The position numbers and the translations under genes are program-made. Positions 17,284 to 25,605 of a DNA stretch of 36,544 nt are shown piece by piece; position 1 is the stretch's first letter; the number at the start of each line of letters is the position of its first letter. Under the pieces are notes generated by a model. The model had not been told where the DNA came from. It saw only the letters and a list, made by a program, of their open reading frames with translations, and searched no databases. Location of the stretch: NCBI GenBank assembly GCA_027063065.1, contig JAMOSO010000039.1:1-36544 (forward strand), written 5' to 3'. This stretch comes from Planctomycetota bacterium. Lineage in GTDB: Bacteria; Planctomycetota; JAMOSO01.

Positions 17284-17312
17284 AAAGCCTCCTTTCGCAG
17301 AAAGGAGGCTTT
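17284..17312 (-). terminator. Intrinsic terminator of the cobalamin riboswitch
   Basis: On the minus strand a perfect 10-bp GC-rich stem (17309-17300 with 17296-17287, loop of three bases), extended by three A-T pairs, is followed directly by a T-rich run reading TTTTTTATTTTAT. It lies between the riboswitch and the cbiK ribosome site, which is where a ligand-controlled terminator belongs. Just outside it, ten-base arms at 17313-17322 and 17263-17272 are exact inverted repeats. Confidence 0.9.
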
Positions 17313-17365
17313 AAGTATTCAATAGCTCACCTGTCTGCCTCTATATTTGCGTAAGAGTCAGTACA

Positions 17366-17452
17366 TTTGAGATTCGTCTCCTGGCTTACAACTTTAGTTG
17401 CTTACAGTGGCGCATCCGCATTCGATTTTCACGAATTTCCGTTAATCTCAAA
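17366..17452 (-). promoter_or_regulatory. Cobalamin riboswitch aptamer
   Basis: Read on the minus strand, the segment has a closing P1 helix (17452-17444 with 17375-17366, TTTGAGATT and GAATCTCAAA). It also has the conserved GGAA and GTGAAAATC core, GCGCCACTGTAAG (GCCACTG core at 17411-17405) and the B12-box-like AAGCCAGGAGAC (around 17387-17376). Spacing and order match the adenosylcobalamin-type aptamer. It sits 150-230 bases upstream of cbiK, with the intrinsic terminator between, and so should shut off the whole biosynthesis operon when cobalamin is plentiful. Confidence 0.92.
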
Positions 17453-17515
17453 TAATTTAACTTTAATTTAACACTAATTAAAATTTATGTAAATATAATA
17501 CTTTTGGTTGTATAA

Positions 17516-17554
17516 ATAAACAAGCCCCAAATGTTAAATATAGGGCTTGTTTAT
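17516..17554 (-). terminator. Probable terminator after the antiporter gene
   Basis: A perfect 12-bp inverted repeat (17516-17527 with 17543-17554, stem ATAAACAAGCCC) begins 10 bases past the antiporter stop codon. It is followed on the minus strand by TTTATTTATA. It separates the antiporter operon from the riboswitch leader. The T run is imperfect and the loop is long (15 bases), so efficiency is uncertain. Confidence 0.65.
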
Positions 17555-17563
17555 ATTTAGTTA

Positions 17564-19204
17564 TTAAGCTAATGCTAAATTGGATTTTTTTAATAACTCT
17601 TTAATGTTTTTTCTGGTTAAAATTCCACAATATTCACCATTGTTAACTATACAGAGATGATCTACCATAAAGTTATTCATATAAGTAAATGCATCATTTA
17701 GCAAGCAATCTTTATCGATAGTTTTGCCTGATGTAATCATGACATCTGCCGCCATAGTCCAGTCCCAAATATCGCGTGATGATAAAATAGGTTGGATATT
17801 AGATATTTTAATTTCGCCTTTATATTTATTATCTTTATCTACTACGGCAATACAGTCGACACCATCATTAGAGAACATCTCTACTATTTTTTCAAATGGA
17901 GTGTTTTCGGCACAATATGTGCCTTCATCAGTAACTGATGCTACTGAATTTTCATTAAGAATGTCTTCTTTAGTTTTAACTTTATACATTTCATCAGCTC
18001 TTTTTAATGCAATTTTAACAGCAGCCGGACCAGTTAACTGAATTAAAAATGTTGTAGTTGTAACAATAGTAATTACGGCATTGCCTAAGGATATACCAGG
18101 GGCAACATTAATAGCTTGCAAATGTTCACCTGCAACAATAGCCAATCCGATAGCTACGCCACCTTGAGAAAATAAACCCAAACCTGTATTGCGTTGAACA
18201 ACAGCGGGCGCATTAGAAATTTTGGCACCAAAATAAGCGCCTAATACTTTACCACCATTGCGAGCAAATACATATAAAATAGCTATGCCCCACATCCAAA
18301 GTGGTACGCCAGAAAATTGTAATCTAGCACCAACCATAACAAAAAATAATATATAAATTGGAAAAGACATATTTCGAAGGCGTTCCATTATTATTTTCAT
18401 TTGTTGAGGTGCAGCATTAGCAGATACTATACCTGCGGTCATTGAAGATAAAATCAAATCAGCACCAACTATTTGCGCAATACCTAAAGATAATAAAACA
18501 ACACCAAGCACAGCGTAAAGTGGTGAATCTAATTGTTTTTGTTTGCGTAGATAAAATGCTAACCACCCACCAAAAATACCACCTATAATAATAGCGCCTC
18601 CAATATCCTTAGAAAAATGAAATATAGCATCACCAACGCTAGAGCCACCAACTCCACAAAGAAATTGAGATATATTAGATGCCACGGCGTATAAGGCCAT
18701 TGCTAATACGTCATCTAAAGCAACTATGGCAGTTAGCGTTGTTGTTACAATACCAGCAGAACGGTATTCCCAGATAACTCCCATAGTAGAAGCAGGGTCG
18801 GTAGCCGAAGATATAGCACCTAGCAAAATGCCAATGGCTAATGCGTAGGTAACATTGCCTAATACAAAATAAGAGACTAAAAAACTTACTAAAAATACCA
18901 GGAAAGTTGCCATCATACCTTCACATAGTAAAATTGCTAAAAATTGCTTGCCATATTTTTTTAAGGTGGCTATTTCAATTTCGCCACCAACTAAAAAGCC
19001 AATAATACCTAAAGCTATAAAGCTCAATGGAGTCAAGGCATGAATATCACTCATAGGAAAGAAATTTAGAAATTCTGAACCTATTAAAACACCTACTAAA
19101 ATATAGCCTAAAACCTGAGGCGAGTTAAGCCGTTTAGCGATACCAGAACTAATCATCGCTCCAATAATTGCAATAGCAATAACTAAAATAATACTGTGAT
19201 TCAT
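17564..19204 (-). CDS. CPA2-type monovalent cation:proton antiporter with C-terminal CBS pair
   Basis: This is a membrane antiporter of 546 residues. Residues 1-390 hold about twelve hydrophobic helices with KefB/NapA-like features: AKRLNSPQVLGYILVGVLIG, FLVGGEIEIATLKKYGKQ, the unwound-helix region GAISSATDPASTMGVIWEY and the ion-site region TAIVALDDVLAMALYA with paired aspartates. After a linker near residue 410, two CBS-like repeats follow (about 425-480 and 485-540), with VDCIAVVDKDNKYKGEIKI and VDHLCIVNNGEYCGILTRK. These usually sense nucleotides. It starts at ATG 19204, overlapping the stop of the upstream HTH-EIIA gene as ATGA. The ion (Na+ or K+) cannot be told from sequence. Confidence 0.88.
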   Translation of the reverse strand: MNHSIILVIAIAIIGAMISSGIAKRLNSPQVLGYILVGVLIGSEFLNFFPMSDIHALTPLSFIALGIIGFLVGGEIEIATLKKYGKQFLAILLCEGMMATFLVFLVSFLVSYFVLGNVTYALAIGILLGAISSATDPASTMGVIWEYRSAGIVTTTLTAIVALDDVLAMALYAVASNISQFLCGVGGSSVGDAIFHFSKDIGGAIIIGGIFGGWLAFYLRKQKQLDSPLYAVLGVVLLSLGIAQIVGADLILSSMTAGIVSANAAPQQMKIIMERLRNMSFPIYILFFVMVGARLQFSGVPLWMWGIAILYVFARNGGKVLGAYFGAKISNAPAVVQRNTGLGLFSQGGVAIGLAIVAGEHLQAINVAPGISLGNAVITIVTTTTFLIQLTGPAAVKIALKRADEMYKVKTKEDILNENSVASVTDEGTYCAENTPFEKIVEMFSNDGVDCIAVVDKDNKYKGEIKISNIQPILSSRDIWDWTMAADVMITSGKTIDKDCLLNDAFTYMNNFMVDHLCIVNNGEYCGILTRKNIKELLKKSNLALA

Positions 19205-19848
19205 AGCTGGGCTCCTCTTAAGGTTTTTTCTATTTCTGCATTATCTTGGCAAGCTAGTAATTGCTCTCTAATATTATCGTTTTTTAACAGTGCGGTTATT
19301 GTCGATAATGCTTTTAAATATTGGTTTTGCATATTAATCCCAGCTACTATTAAAATTACTATGCGCACAGGTTTAGAATCTATTGCATCATAGTCAATAA
19401 TATCTTTGGTGTTAACCGCAAAGAATACTTCAATTTGCGCTACATTATCAATGCGGATATGAGGAATTGCTATGCCTAAGCCAATGCCTGTACTCATTAG
19501 TGATTCACGGTGCCAAACTTCATTGCGAATTAAATTAATATCTATATTAGTTAGAACACTTGCTGATTTCTCTGTTAGAAAGTCTATTATTTCACGTTTT
19601 GAGCTAACATCAGTTAAAAAGAAATGATTGGGATGTATAAATTCTTGAATAGAACTTTTTTTGGGTTCGACTTCGCTGTGTCGTGTACCCAACTTTTTAG
19701 AGAGCCACATATCGACATCCGCTTTGCGAAATCTCCACGCAGAGCCTATTTTGCCTCCTGGAAAGTCGCCTTTTTCTGCCCAAGACACAACTGTTCTCTC
19801 GTTTACCTTTAATAACTTTGAAACTTCTTCTAACGTTAAAACTTCCAT
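19201..19848 (-). CDS. Excisionase-type HTH fused to a PTS EIIA (PtsN-like) domain
   Basis: About 215 residues in two parts. Residues 1-50 (LTLEEVSKLLKVNERTVVSWAEKGDFPGGKIGSAWRFRKADVDMWL) are a MerR/excisionase-like winged HTH. From about 75 to the end is an EIIA fructose/nitrogen-type domain whose phosphorylation histidine is in GIGLGIAIPHIR. The start is ATG 19848, with GAGG seven bases upstream. The frame extends to 19878 without a better site. No sugar permease domain is present, so a regulatory role like PtsN is likely. Coupling by ATGA overlap to the antiporter suggests it controls that transporter, by expression or by direct contact (inferred). PtsN is known to affect potassium transport in enterobacteria. 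Confidence 0.85.
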   Translation of the reverse strand: MEVLTLEEVSKLLKVNERTVVSWAEKGDFPGGKIGSAWRFRKADVDMWLSKKLGTRHSEVEPKKSSIQEFIHPNHFFLTDVSSKREIIDFLTEKSASVLTNIDINLIRNEVWHRESLMSTGIGLGIAIPHIRIDNVAQIEVFFAVNTKDIIDYDAIDSKPVRIVILIVAGINMQNQYLKALSTITALLKNDNIREQLLACQDNAEIEKTLRGAQL

Positions 19849-19889
19849 ATATACCTCAGTAAAGTATTTAAAATGCACTCAATAACATT

Positions 19890-19918
19890 ATTTTACATTA
19901 AATTGACATAAACAACAA
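19890..19918 (-). promoter_or_regulatory. Putative sigma70-type promoter for the HTH-EIIA/antiporter operon
   Basis: On the minus strand TTGTTG (19918-19913) is followed after 17 bases by TAAAAT (19895-19890), about 40 bases before the ATG at 19848. The match to consensus is partial, but spacing and position fit. In AT-rich DNA such matches arise often by chance. Confidence 0.4.
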
Positions 19919-19948
19919 CAAAAGACTGTATTAATATTTAAGAGAAAA

Positions 19949-20707
19949 TTATAGTTTTTTAGCTATTGAAATATGTCTAATACTGGGATATGGACATAAA
20001 TTGCTTACAAATGGCTCTCCTGCAATTAAGAGATTGATATTTAATTTTTGAAATAGATTCTTTTGAATTAACCATTCTTCTTCATCTACATTAATTACCA
20101 TCAAAAGACCATTTGGCGTTAATATATCCCATAAATGCTGTAAGTATTGTTGTGGTTTAAAATATTTTTTTGGTAAATGCCAATGCTTTGCTTCAGTATT
20201 TTCAATAAATGGCAAAGATGAAAATATAAAATTAGGTGATTGATGATAATTTAAAACATTACCATGTATATAATTTACATTAGCATATTCACTAATAATC
20301 CCTAAGGCAAAAGATACTTTAGTATGTCCATTTATGTACATTTTCCATGCATCTAATTCAATACCGTCAATGCGTATATTGTCGCATATTGATTTTGCCC
20401 AAAACCATAAACTAGGCAAGTAATGCCAATTATCACATCCAGCATCTAAAATATGTAAACAAGTTTGTTTGGTTAAAAAATGGTTTATAAATTTGTCTAA
20501 TAGTTGTAAATGATATAATTGAATATTAAACAAACTTTGTGAATATTTACTTTCTAAGTTTGTTAAATTATATTTATTAAATAAATATTTATAATCTTCT
20601 AAGTGTAAATTGTTTTTTTGTTCGTATGGTGGCTTATAAGATTTTCTACTAAGTTGTAGCTTATTGCGTAAGTTAAAAAAAATGCGATTTTTAATATCGC
20701 TTATCAT
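19949..20707 (-). CDS. Putative class I SAM-dependent methyltransferase-like protein
   Basis: A 252-residue soluble protein with no signal peptide. The middle shows a Rossmann-like SAM-binding pattern: CLHILDAGCDNWHYLPSL in the place of motif I, an acidic IDGIELDAW after the second strand, then a GNVLNY segment, FIFSSLPF at the post-motif, and DILTPNGLLMVINVDEEEW as the fourth or fifth strand. The motif I glycines are reduced (AGCDNW rather than GxGxG), so the call is to a fold and not a substrate. Its ATG follows the FKBP stop with no gap, so the two are cotranslated. The target molecule is unknown. It may act on a small metabolite or may have lost activity. Confidence 0.6.
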   Translation of the reverse strand: MISDIKNRIFFNLRNKLQLSRKSYKPPYEQKNNLHLEDYKYLFNKYNLTNLESKYSQSLFNIQLYHLQLLDKFINHFLTKQTCLHILDAGCDNWHYLPSLWFWAKSICDNIRIDGIELDAWKMYINGHTKVSFALGIISEYANVNYIHGNVLNYHQSPNFIFSSLPFIENTEAKHWHLPKKYFKPQQYLQHLWDILTPNGLLMVINVDEEEWLIQKNLFQKLNINLLIAGEPFVSNLCPYPSIRHISIAKKL

Positions 20708-21154
20708 TTAAAAAACTTTATGCAACGCAACGTCAAAAATCAAGGTAGCATAAGGGCCTATTTTGCCATTTGCAGAGCCTTTTTTGCCCCATGCTAAATG
20801 ATGTGGCACTACAAATTTATAACGAGCACCCTCATTCATCAACATTAAAGCTTCTGCATAACCTGGTATAGCCTCTTCAACCGATAAAATATCTTGTCTA
20901 CCTGATTTGTAAGTGTCGTCTAAGACAGTGCCTTCGATAGATAAAGCACGTTGGTCAATTTTAACTTTACTATTAATATCTGGGGCTTTGCCATTACCTT
21001 TGCGAATAATCTCATATTGCAAGCCACTACCTGTTAATTTAACTTCATGACGATTAGCATTTTTAATTAAAAATTCTTCGCCCCTTTTTTTGTTTAATCC
21101 AGCTGAACCGCGATTGCCAGATTTACTATTATTTCTAGCACCTCGTTTAGCCAT
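20708..21154 (-). CDS. FKBP-type peptidyl-prolyl cis-trans isomerase
   Basis: A 148-residue protein. The last 90 residues form an FKBP domain, with VEEAIPGYAEALMLMNEGARYKFVVPHHLAWG and IGPYATLIFDVAL. They match the core of short Mip/FklB-type isomerases. The first 35 residues are strongly basic and rich in Gly, Asn and Ser, with no signal peptide, so it is probably cytoplasmic and possibly associated with ribosomes or nucleic acid. The usual start of the domain (GxxVxVxYxG) is degenerate here (INSKVKIDQRALSIEG), so enzymatic strength is unclear. The start ATG overlaps the end of the esterase gene by eight bases. Confidence 0.85.
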   Translation of the reverse strand: MAKRGARNNSKSGNRGSAGLNKKRGEEFLIKNANRHEVKLTGSGLQYEIIRKGNGKAPDINSKVKIDQRALSIEGTVLDDTYKSGRQDILSVEEAIPGYAEALMLMNEGARYKFVVPHHLAWGKKGSANGKIGPYATLIFDVALHKVF

Positions 21155-21935
21155 TATTCAAAGGCAACCAGTTTAACACATTTTGAATTTGCTCATCCCA
21201 AACATCCCAATTATGGTCTCCTGGTCCTTCGTGATATTCTAAATCTATATTATTTGACAAGGCAAGGTTTTTAAATTTAACGTTGTGGTCATATAAAAAA
21301 TCTTCTGTTCCGCAATGCATCCATAATTTTGGCAAGTCAGTTTTATTTTTAGAATGTTTGTCTAAAAGACTTAATAAATCATTTGGGCTATTTTGCCACT
21401 GTTCTTGTTCACCAAAGATATTATGCCATTCTTTAATTCTATGTTCATCATCTAAATTTAACATAAATCTAGAATCTAACGCTCCAGATAATGACGCGGC
21501 AGCAGTAAATCTTTCTGGATAATTTAATGCCAATTTAAAAGCTCCATAGCCTCCCATAGATAAGCCTGCTACAAAGCTATCTTGCTTGCGAGTAGAAACA
21601 GGCAAAAAAAGCCTTGCTAATTGAGGTAATTCGTCGACAATAAAATCCCAATAATTTAAGCCATTAACCATATTTGTATAATAAGATCTATGTACATTGG
21701 GCATAACAATTACAATATTTTTATCGGCAGCATAACGTTCTAAGGAAGTTCGTCTGCACCAAATCGTATCATCGTCGCTTAAGCCATGTAATAAATACAA
21801 AACTGGATAGAAGTCCATATTCTTACTACTAGCCATACCTATTTGTGATGTTCCAACACTTTGAGGTACTATTGCATGAAAGCTTATGGCCATACCCAAA
21901 CTTTCTGAGTGACAGTTTATTTTTACTAATGCCAT
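21147..21935 (-). CDS. Esterase of the esterase D / tributyrin esterase family
   Basis: An alpha/beta hydrolase of 262 residues. The nucleophile is S126 in VAGLSMGGYGAF. The acid is probably D in GTEDFLYDHN and the histidine is in GPGDHNWDVWDEQ. LYLLHGLSDDDTIWCRRTSLERYA matches the oxyanion-hole region of S-formylglutathione-hydrolase-like esterases and the EstA tributyrin esterases. There is no signal peptide, so it is cytoplasmic. The gene starts 17 bases after the kinase stop and overlaps the FKBP gene. The natural ester is unknown. Formaldehyde detoxification is less likely, because no glutathione-dependent formaldehyde dehydrogenase is adjacent. Confidence 0.85.
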   Translation of the reverse strand: MALVKINCHSESLGMAISFHAIVPQSVGTSQIGMASSKNMDFYPVLYLLHGLSDDDTIWCRRTSLERYAADKNIVIVMPNVHRSYYTNMVNGLNYWDFIVDELPQLARLFLPVSTRKQDSFVAGLSMGGYGAFKLALNYPERFTAAASLSGALDSRFMLNLDDEHRIKEWHNIFGEQEQWQNSPNDLLSLLDKHSKNKTDLPKLWMHCGTEDFLYDHNVKFKNLALSNNIDLEYHEGPGDHNWDVWDEQIQNVLNWLPLNNG

Positions 21936-21951
21936 TTTATTTCCTAAAAAG

Positions 21952-24600
21952 TTATTGTAATATTTTAGCTACTGCTTGAGATAAAGATGAAGATGTGAAA
22001 GGTTTTTGAATAAAAGATTTAGCACCCAAACTTAATACCTCTTTGGCTTTTAATTCCACAGAAAAACCAGAGCAAATAATAACTTGTGCTTCAAAATTTA
22101 TTAATTTGATACGTTTAAAAGTTTCTAATCCATCTAAGTCTGGCATAATCATATCTAAAATGATTAAATCTATCTTACTGTGATTATCTGTATACCAGTC
22201 TAATGCTTCTTCGGCATCAACAAAACTTGTAACTTTATAATTAAGACTTTCTAATAATTTAACAGTAATTTCATTTACCTCGTCCTCATCGTCTATTACT
22301 AAAATAGATGATTGTCCCATAATTAGTTGATTTTGAGGCTTTGAATCAATTGATTTTTCAGTTTCAAGAGGAAACGATAAGACAAATTTTGTACCTTGAC
22401 CACATTTAGATTCTACTGTTATTGTGCCTTTGTGAGCTTCTACTGTTCCCATAACAGTAGCTAAGCCCATACCAGTGCCTTTGCCAACATCTTTAGTAGT
22501 ATAGAATGGTTCAAATATATTTTCCATTACTTCTGTGGACATACCTACGCCAGTATCTTTAATGGTTAGTTCTAAATTATTGCCATTTAATTTGGTAGAT
22601 AAATGTAACTCACCGCCATCAGGCATAGCATCTCTAGCATTAATACATAAATTTAAAATAGCATTTTGTAATTTTGATTCATCTGCATTGATTATTGATG
22701 AATCTGCATTAAATTGTTCTGTGATTACAATGTTTTTATGCAAACTACGTGTTAATAAGGATATAGTTTGGCTAACAATTTTATGTAAGGATACAGGTTT
22801 CATTTTAAAATTGCCTTTGCGCGCAAAGACTAACAATTGTGCCGTTAATTCTGCCGAATGTTTAGCTGCCATTGCTATTTTATTTATACCGCGTTTGATA
22901 GTTTCATCTAAGTTTTTATTTGCGGAAAGCATATCGGCATAGCCCATAATAATGGTGAGCTGATTATTAAAATCATGGGCAATACCACCTGCTAGTTGGC
23001 CGACAGCTTGCATTTTTTCATTTTGATGTAATTGCGCCTTTAGGTTATAATCTTCTGTAATATCTCGTAATAAAAATAAAACAGAAATTAAATTATCTTC
23101 TAAGTCTTTTTCTCCTACTGCACGCACTTCTATATGTAATTCTTGCTTACCTACTTTGATTTTTTCTATAAAATTATCGACATCAATACCTGCTTTTAAT
23201 TGTATTAAAGCTAAATTTAATTGTTTGGTTAGACGACAATCAAAATCTGCTAAAGTTTGTTGCATTTGATATTTATTGTCAATAAATGGTAAAAATGCTG
23301 ATTGTTTGTTGGCATATATCAAATTACCTTCTATATCAAATTTTAAAATGGCATCGGGACTATTTTCTGAAATTGACAAATATGCTTTAGATGCCATTTG
23401 TTCCTGCTCATATTTTTGTTTGCGTAGACGGTTAATCCTAAAAGCTAAAATCATCGATAACATTATCATCTCTACTGCAGAACCCAACTGCATAGAATGA
23501 TCATTCAAAAAGTTAGATTCTACTATACCTGCATTGCGTAATCCCCAAAGCGCTGATCCAATAAAAAATATGCTAAATGCAACTAAAAAATACTTGGCAA
23601 TATTATTGCCTTTTTTTATTGATAAAATAGTAGTTAAAGCAATGCTGATAGGTACTAACACACCTATTGGGATTGTTAATTTGGCTGCGAGGGCAAAATC
23701 TAAAAATGGCGTACAGCACATTAAAACAACAAAAGACCATCCTAATACTCTTAAATAGAAGTCTAATCGTGGTAGGTATTTATTGGTTTGTAAAAGTGAT
23801 CGACTAAATAATAATAACCCGTAGATAAAAAGTTGGGTAGATATTAAATGTATTAAGTTTAATTCGTAATATATAAAAAACTCTGAAAAATAGTAATGCA
23901 TTAATCCATTGTCTGTAAACTGAAACAATGCAAAACTTGCCACATAAAATACATAATATAAATAAGCTTTGTCGCCAATATTAAAATATAATACTAAGTT
24001 ATAAACTAACATAGCTATAAATATGCCGTAATATAGCCCGTATAATATTAGCAAACGACTTTGATGTTTTTCAAAAGCTCCTGATGACCAAATAGTAATT
24101 GGCAATGGTACTGTGCCTTGATCGCTATATTCAATTGCAATATCAATATATTCGTTAGTGCTTAATCGCAGTGGAAATACAGGTCTAACAAATGGATAAG
24201 TTCTAAAAGATTGGGGGACTATTTCGCCACTGCGCTGTAGTCGCCAACCTTTATCCAATGATGAGTTAGAATATAAAGTAATTTTATCAATGAGAGGAGA
24301 ATCAACCTCAATAACAATATGAGCGGCGGAATTGAAAGGATTGTATAATCTGGTTTTTAACCATACTGGATATTTACTAAATCCAAAATTTAAAGTTTGT
24401 TTGTCAGTCTTTTTAAAATTTTTTATTTTTTCAAAGTCTTTGATATCTTCTAAATTGCTTTTAGTCCGATGATATTGCATATAAGGTATTAATGCAAAAC
24501 TTGAAATTGCTTTTGGAACAATAACACCTTTATCTGTTTGTTGATTAGCCCAACTTAAATTGGCTAAAAATAACGATATAATTAAGATAAATAGTCTCAT
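21952..24600 (-). CDS. Hybrid sensor histidine kinase with 7TMR-DISM sensor, PAS, kinase and receiver
   Basis: 882 residues. A signal peptide (residues 1-18, ending LSWA) is followed by a 7TMR-DISM extracellular beta domain (about 20-175, with YPVWLKTRLYNP) and seven transmembrane helices (about 180-395). After these come a PAS-like segment (about 410-515), a HisKA dimerisation helix with the phospho-accepting histidine near 541 in GGIAHDFNNQL, an ATPase domain (NLCINARDAMPDGG; GVGMSTEVMENIFEPFYTTKDVGKGTGMGLA) and a receiver (about 765-882) with the phospho-aspartate near 815 in LIILDMIMPDLDG and lysine in IQKPFT. HDFNN-type kinases with a C-terminal receiver often act through a separate phosphotransfer protein. 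None is in the window. The signal is not predictable, though DISM domains often bind carbohydrates. Confidence 0.93.
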   Translation of the reverse strand: MRLFILIISLFLANLSWANQQTDKGVIVPKAISSFALIPYMQYHRTKSNLEDIKDFEKIKNFKKTDKQTLNFGFSKYPVWLKTRLYNPFNSAAHIVIEVDSPLIDKITLYSNSSLDKGWRLQRSGEIVPQSFRTYPFVRPVFPLRLSTNEYIDIAIEYSDQGTVPLPITIWSSGAFEKHQSRLLILYGLYYGIFIAMLVYNLVLYFNIGDKAYLYYVFYVASFALFQFTDNGLMHYYFSEFFIYYELNLIHLISTQLFIYGLLLFSRSLLQTNKYLPRLDFYLRVLGWSFVVLMCCTPFLDFALAAKLTIPIGVLVPISIALTTILSIKKGNNIAKYFLVAFSIFFIGSALWGLRNAGIVESNFLNDHSMQLGSAVEMIMLSMILAFRINRLRKQKYEQEQMASKAYLSISENSPDAILKFDIEGNLIYANKQSAFLPFIDNKYQMQQTLADFDCRLTKQLNLALIQLKAGIDVDNFIEKIKVGKQELHIEVRAVGEKDLEDNLISVLFLLRDITEDYNLKAQLHQNEKMQAVGQLAGGIAHDFNNQLTIIMGYADMLSANKNLDETIKRGINKIAMAAKHSAELTAQLLVFARKGNFKMKPVSLHKIVSQTISLLTRSLHKNIVITEQFNADSSIINADESKLQNAILNLCINARDAMPDGGELHLSTKLNGNNLELTIKDTGVGMSTEVMENIFEPFYTTKDVGKGTGMGLATVMGTVEAHKGTITVESKCGQGTKFVLSFPLETEKSIDSKPQNQLIMGQSSILVIDDEDEVNEITVKLLESLNYKVTSFVDAEEALDWYTDNHSKIDLIILDMIMPDLDGLETFKRIKLINFEAQVIICSGFSVELKAKEVLSLGAKSFIQKPFTSSSLSQAVAKILQ

Positions 24601-24643
24601 TTTTATATTTTAACTTAGTTTAATTTACAAGCAATAAATTTCA

Positions 24644-25405
24644 TTATTTGTTTAAATTCCAATAATCTGCAATCATTTGTATTCCCTCTTCATGTAAGCC
24701 TTTATCTTTAGCTTTATCAACAGTAATCGATTTACTTATCCATTTAATAGTCCAGCCAGAATTTAAAAAATCATCGGCAATAATACAGTTTTTCCCCAGC
24801 CTTACCTTTTTGTGTAAATTTAGGTTTTCGCGTTTATGCCACCACGCATAACTTACTGCTTCGGTACACGAAAATGCATAATCGTATTTTTGTAAGTGTG
24901 GTTGTCCGTGTTTTAAATCTAATTTAGCGCCTTGAACATCGTTACCATTATAGAACTGTAACTCTTCATCAATATTAAATTTAAAATGAATATCATAATT
25001 GGCTCCAATGATGTTTTTAACTTTTTTGCATGCGCCTTTGCGTTCTTCTAAAGATACATTTTTTGGGCTTAGGATTATTGCATAATCAGAAAATAATGGA
25101 TACAACGCAGAACGCTGTATTACACCTTCTGAAATTGCCTCAACTATCAAAGGATTTACAACGCCATCATCAGTGTGAATCCAAGCGTGTTTCATAAATC
25201 CTGGTATAAATTTATTAGATAAATAACCCGCATCATAATGTAGTCCAACATCGCCAAATTCTATTTTTGGTAATGCTTCTAATACTTCAGAATAATCTAT
25301 TTTATGCTTGTGTGTTCCCCAACTAAAACCTAATAAACTTGATGTTTTGTGTATATCTCCAAAAAGAAATACAATCTTAGCTTTGAAATAATCTATTAAT
25401 GACAT
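24644..25405 (-). CDS. YiiX-like (permuted NlpC/P60, peptidase C92) cysteine hydrolase
   Basis: A 253-residue protein resembling the YiiX/YebB group of circularly permuted papain-like enzymes. The visible order is GDVGLHY, then the histidine in MKHAWIHTDDG, VVNPLIVEAISEGVIQRS, DYAIILSPK, and the candidate nucleophile cysteine in YAFSCTEAVSYAWW. Such proteins hydrolyse amide or thioester bonds in cell wall or lipid-linked substrates, but few are characterised. There is no clear signal peptide. It lies 44 bases upstream of the hybrid kinase gene, in the same direction. A shared transcript is possible but not proven. Confidence 0.72.
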   Translation of the reverse strand: MSLIDYFKAKIVFLFGDIHKTSSLLGFSWGTHKHKIDYSEVLEALPKIEFGDVGLHYDAGYLSNKFIPGFMKHAWIHTDDGVVNPLIVEAISEGVIQRSALYPLFSDYAIILSPKNVSLEERKGACKKVKNIIGANYDIHFKFNIDEELQFYNGNDVQGAKLDLKHGQPHLQKYDYAFSCTEAVSYAWWHKRENLNLHKKVRLGKNCIIADDFLNSGWTIKWISKSITVDKAKDKGLHEEGIQMIADYWNLNK

Positions 25406-25605
25406 CCCACCCCCTATTTAAACAATATTTAAAATAATATTATACATTATGATATATAAAATCACCAGCAACTCAATTAATAAAATTACAATTTTTTAAT
25501 GATAAATATATTTTATTTGGTTATTAATTCTCTAGAAATTAGTATGTGTTATACATAGCTCTATAGATATATTATATGGTGGTGATATATTGGCGTTTTA
25601 TATTT

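Noticed and set aside
17464-17505. Possible -35/-10 pair (TTTACA ... TTAAAT, minus strand) for the riboswitch transcript
   Set aside because: The -10 match is poor and such pairs are common in DNA this AT-rich; it was not strong enough to list as a feature.
25406-25605. 200-base gap between the C92-like gene and the 210-residue membrane protein
   Set aside because: Very AT-rich with no convincing small gene, tRNA or hairpin; it probably holds only a promoter for the C92-like gene.
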